From: Clostridium drakei
GTDB lineage: Bacteria > Bacillota > Clostridia > Clostridiales > Clostridiaceae
NCBI RefSeq assembly: GCF_000633595.2
Contig: NZ_JIBU02000013.1
Span: forward strand, 62,001-126,000
Direction of reading: 5' to 3'
DNA: 64,000 bases
Below are positions 61,983 through 64,000 of the stretch, piece by piece. The position numbers and the translations under genes were made by a program. The notes beneath the pieces are model-generated. The model searched no databases, had not been told where the DNA came from, and worked only from the letters and a program-made list of their open reading frames with translations. The first letter of the stretch is position 1. Every line of letters starts with the position of its first letter.

Positions 61983-62011
61983 AAAGAGGCTTTGTAATAC
62001 AAAGCCTCTTT
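61983..62011 (-). terminator. Terminator after flagellin 2
   Basis: A 12-bp perfect stem AAAGAGGCTTTG/CAAAGCCTCTTT (61983-61994 and 62000-62011) is followed on the minus strand by TTTTAAAATAAAATT. The T tract is weak, so some read-through into fliB is likely. Confidence 0.75.
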
Positions 62012-62018
62012 AATTGAA

Positions 62019-64000
62019 TTATCTTAATAATTGTAATACTTGTTCTGGTTGTGATTTTGCTTGTGCAAGCATTGCTTGAGAAGCTTGAGAAAGTATATTG
62101 TTCTTTGAGTACTCTGTCATTTCCTTAGCCATGTCTACATCTCTAATTCTTGATTCTGATGCTGTTAAGTTTTCTGATGAAGTTCCTAAGTTATTTATTG
62201 TATGCTCTAATCTATTTTGGAATGCTCCAAGCTTAGCTCTTTCATCTGAAACGCTTTCTAGTGCATTTTGAATTACAGAAATTGCACTTTCTGCACCTGC
62301 CTGTGATGATATATCTACAGCATCAAGTTTTAATGCCTTTGTTGTCATTTCATTAATGTCTATATTCATTGTCTGTCCTTGATTTGCTCCAATATGAGAA
62401 ACAAGTGAGTTATCACTAGATGCATCTTGTGCTTGTTGTGTTACATTAAAGTTTCCAAATACTTTGTTGAAACCTGGTACAGTAGATGTATCTGTAGCAG
62501 ATTTTTGTGCTGTAAATTTCAAGTTTGAAATGTCCTTAGTAGAACCAGTTGCTCCTTGAATGCTTAATTTGCCTGTTGCTGCATCTAAAGAAACTGTAGC
62601 ACCTTTAAATGCATCTAAATTTCTAAGTGTATTTTCAATATCTGAAAGTGTAGTAGTATTTGTAACTGTAAGGCTAGCTTCAAAAGAAGAACCATTTTGT
62701 GTTCCATTTACTTTAATAACATTTCCAGCACTTAATCCTAGATTATTGCCATCTGCATCAGCTAAATCCGTTACTAATGTATTATTAGCAATAGTATTGT
62801 CAATTGCATCTGTACCTGCTGTAGTTGTATTAGTTCCTGAAGCGCTTACTGTAGCTGTTTTAGCAGCACCAAATAATACTGTAGCTCCTGTATTTGCACC
62901 ATCTGCAATAGAGAATGCTGCTCCACGAGTATTATTAGAAATACTTAAAGTATCTACTCCTGCTGCTGTAGTAGAAGTATTTACTGTTACTGCACCTTGG
63001 CCAAAAGCTGTATCCAATTTAGATTGTAATGCCTTAACAATAGCATCTCTTGAACTTACAACGGATCCACCAGTCGCAGTAGTATTAATTCCTGTTGCTC
63101 CTGCAAGGTCAATAGTAACAGTTTTATTTCCTAAAGTAACATCCATCTTTGTTGCTGTAGCAGCGGCACTTAAATCAACACCAGCTTTAAGATCAACAGT
63201 TCCTGTAACTCCTCCTGCTACACCTGCATATCCAAGAGCACCTAATGCACTTTGATTAGCAGCTGTAGGACCGCTTACAATTACATTGGAAGTAGATCCT
63301 GTAGAAGTAGAAACAAATTCTATTTTTCCGCTGTTGTCAGAAGCAAGCTGTGCCTTTACTTTTCCTACAAGTGAAGCATTACTATTTATTTGATTATTAA
63401 CTTCTGTAACTAAAGCATCACGTGTTGCATAGTTTCCTGCATTTAATGTAATTGTTTGTGCAGCACCACCATCTACGCTAATATTAAACTGATCATTTGC
63501 ATTTTTAGAAATATAAGTACCTGCTTTTGTAGCTTCTACTGTATTAACTCCTTTTGCAGTTATGTTTGCAGATTGAGCAACATCTGAAGATGTTAAACTT
63601 GTACCAAATAAATTAGCAGAACCATCATCTGCACCAGTAGTTGCAGCTGCAATAGCAAAGCCTCCTGCTGCAACATTTGATGTAAACTTCAAGTGACCGT
63701 TTCCATCATCACCTACTGTAACAGCTCCTGAACCTGCTCTCTTATCCATTGCTGTCTGAAGTGCTGTTTTAAGTGCATCAAATGTATATGTGGTACCAGC
63801 AGTCAAACCTCCATCTGCAACTAAATCTACGTCCGCTATACTTTTATTACCTAAAGTAACATTAAATCTAGAATCAGCAACAGCAACTGTTATTCCTGCT
63901 GACAAATCAACATTACCAGTTACAGTAGTTTGCTTATTGTCAAATCCCATAGCTTCTACTGCACCTTTATTCGCACCTGCAGTAGTAGGAGCTGAAATAG
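62019..64000 (-). CDS. fliC: Flagellin 2 (large, N-terminus outside window)
   Basis: The frame is open to the right edge, giving about 660 C-terminal residues; the N-terminal D0/D1 part is not in the window. The last about 115 residues (SLVSHIGANQGQTMNIDINEM... to QVLQLLR) are nearly identical to flagellin 1, and the DNA there is also almost the same. The central domains share the 'KNANDQFNISVDGGAAQTITL' type repeat and AIVKALQSKLD segment but diverge elsewhere. The Thr/Ser/Ala-rich surface region fits a glycosylated flagellin. A methionine at 63950 is internal, not a start. Confidence 0.93.
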   Translation of the reverse strand, partial: ISAPTTAGANKGAVEAMGFDNKQTTVTGNVDLSAGITVAVADSRFNVTLGNKSIADVDLVADGGLTAGTTYTFDALKTALQTAMDKRAGSGAVTVGDDGNGHLKFTSNVAAGGFAIAAATTGADDGSANLFGTSLTSSDVAQSANITAKGVNTVEATKAGTYISKNANDQFNISVDGGAAQTITLNAGNYATRDALVTEVNNQINSNASLVGKVKAQLASDNSGKIEFVSTSTGSTSNVIVSGPTAANQSALGALGYAGVAGGVTGTVDLKAGVDLSAAATATKMDVTLGNKTVTIDLAGATGINTTATGGSVVSSRDAIVKALQSKLDTAFGQGAVTVNTSTTAAGVDTLSISNNTRGAAFSIADGANTGATVLFGAAKTATVSASGTNTTTAGTDAIDNTIANNTLVTDLADADGNNLGLSAGNVIKVNGTQNGSSFEASLTVTNTTTLSDIENTLRNLDAFKGATVSLDAATGKLSIQGATGSTKDISNLKFTAQKSATDTSTVPGFNKVFGNFNVTQQAQDASSDNSLVSHIGANQGQTMNIDINEMTTKALKLDAVDISSQAGAESAISVIQNALESVSDERAKLGAFQNRLEHTINNLGTSSENLTASESRIRDVDMAKEMTEYSKNNILSQASQAMLAQAKSQPEQVLQLLR

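Noticed and set aside
1-64000. CRISPR arrays, rRNA or tRNA genes, transposases
   Set aside because: Looked for regular direct repeats, conserved rRNA stretches, tRNA-like arms and DDE-type proteins; none was found.

Overview
The window is a low-GC, Gram-positive, spore-former-type chromosome segment, best read as a motile Clostridium (sensu stricto). The signs are strong A+T bias, AGGAGG- and GGTGAT-type ribosome sites with many GTG/TTG starts, a fused FliR-FlhB export protein, CWB2 (cell wall binding repeat 2) surface proteins, and a CBS/DRTGG-type manganese pyrophosphatase. I cannot name the species from sequence alone. Almost everything from 5 kb onward lies on the minus strand.

Layout. 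1-5 kb: the tail of an unidentified plus-strand gene, a P-type Ca2+ ATPase, a divergent pyrophosphatase and a Met/Cys-rich small protein. 5.0-27.4 kb: one long minus-strand flagellar operon, read from right to left: flgB-flgC-fliE-fliF-fliG-fliH-fliI-fliJ-fliK-flgD-(TIGR02530)-flgE-flbD-fliL-fliO-fliP-fliQ-fliR/flhB-flhA-flhF-flhG-ycgR-like-fliA-(coiled coil)-(small membrane protein)-flgF-like-flgG-like. It carries basal body, hook, export and regulatory genes but no motA/motB, fliM or fliN/fliY. 27.8-40.9 kb: a divergent flagellin-like gene and five secreted surface proteins (two Ig-like paralogues, a 1775-residue giant, two CWB2 proteins, one with leucine-rich repeats). 41-43.8 kb: an accessory patch with a plus-strand ssb paralogue, a MITE-like repeat, a MntA/HepT toxin-antitoxin pair, a YjfB-like motility peptide and a coiled-coil protein. 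44-56.9 kb: a flagellin-glycan island of the nonulosonic (pseudaminic/legionaminic) acid type with NeuB/PseI, PseB, PseG, acetyltransferase, cytidylyltransferase, a HisH/HisF-like pair feeding an amidotransferase, a formyltransferase, a PIG-L deacetylase, a methyltransferase and a Maf-type glycosyltransferase. 56.9-64 kb: two large flagellins (the second cut by the window edge), flagellin lysine methylase FliB, and two tandem csrA genes.

How it fits together. FliA (sigma-28), made from the basal-body operon, probably drives late genes; sigma-28-like sites (TAAA/TAAG-N15-nnCGAnAA) lie before csrA1-flagellin and before the CWB2-LRR gene. Flagellin is then modified by FliB (methyl-lysine) and by Maf with a CMP-activated nonulosonic acid whose N-acyl groups appear heavily tailored. 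The most interesting feature is the csrA1-flagellin transcript. The csrA1 leader holds a perfect 12-bp terminator-like stem whose loop contains an AGGAG hairpin, a Shine-Dalgarno sequence and an in-frame start codon. The flagellin leader holds a hairpin displaying ACAAGGAAGT (9 of 10 matches to the CsrA consensus) just upstream of the ribosome site. Together they suggest a CsrA-controlled attenuation/translation circuit. Two flagellar genes (the small membrane protein at 6.6-6.9 kb and fliR-flhB) also seem to lack any canonical start codon at the expected N-terminus.
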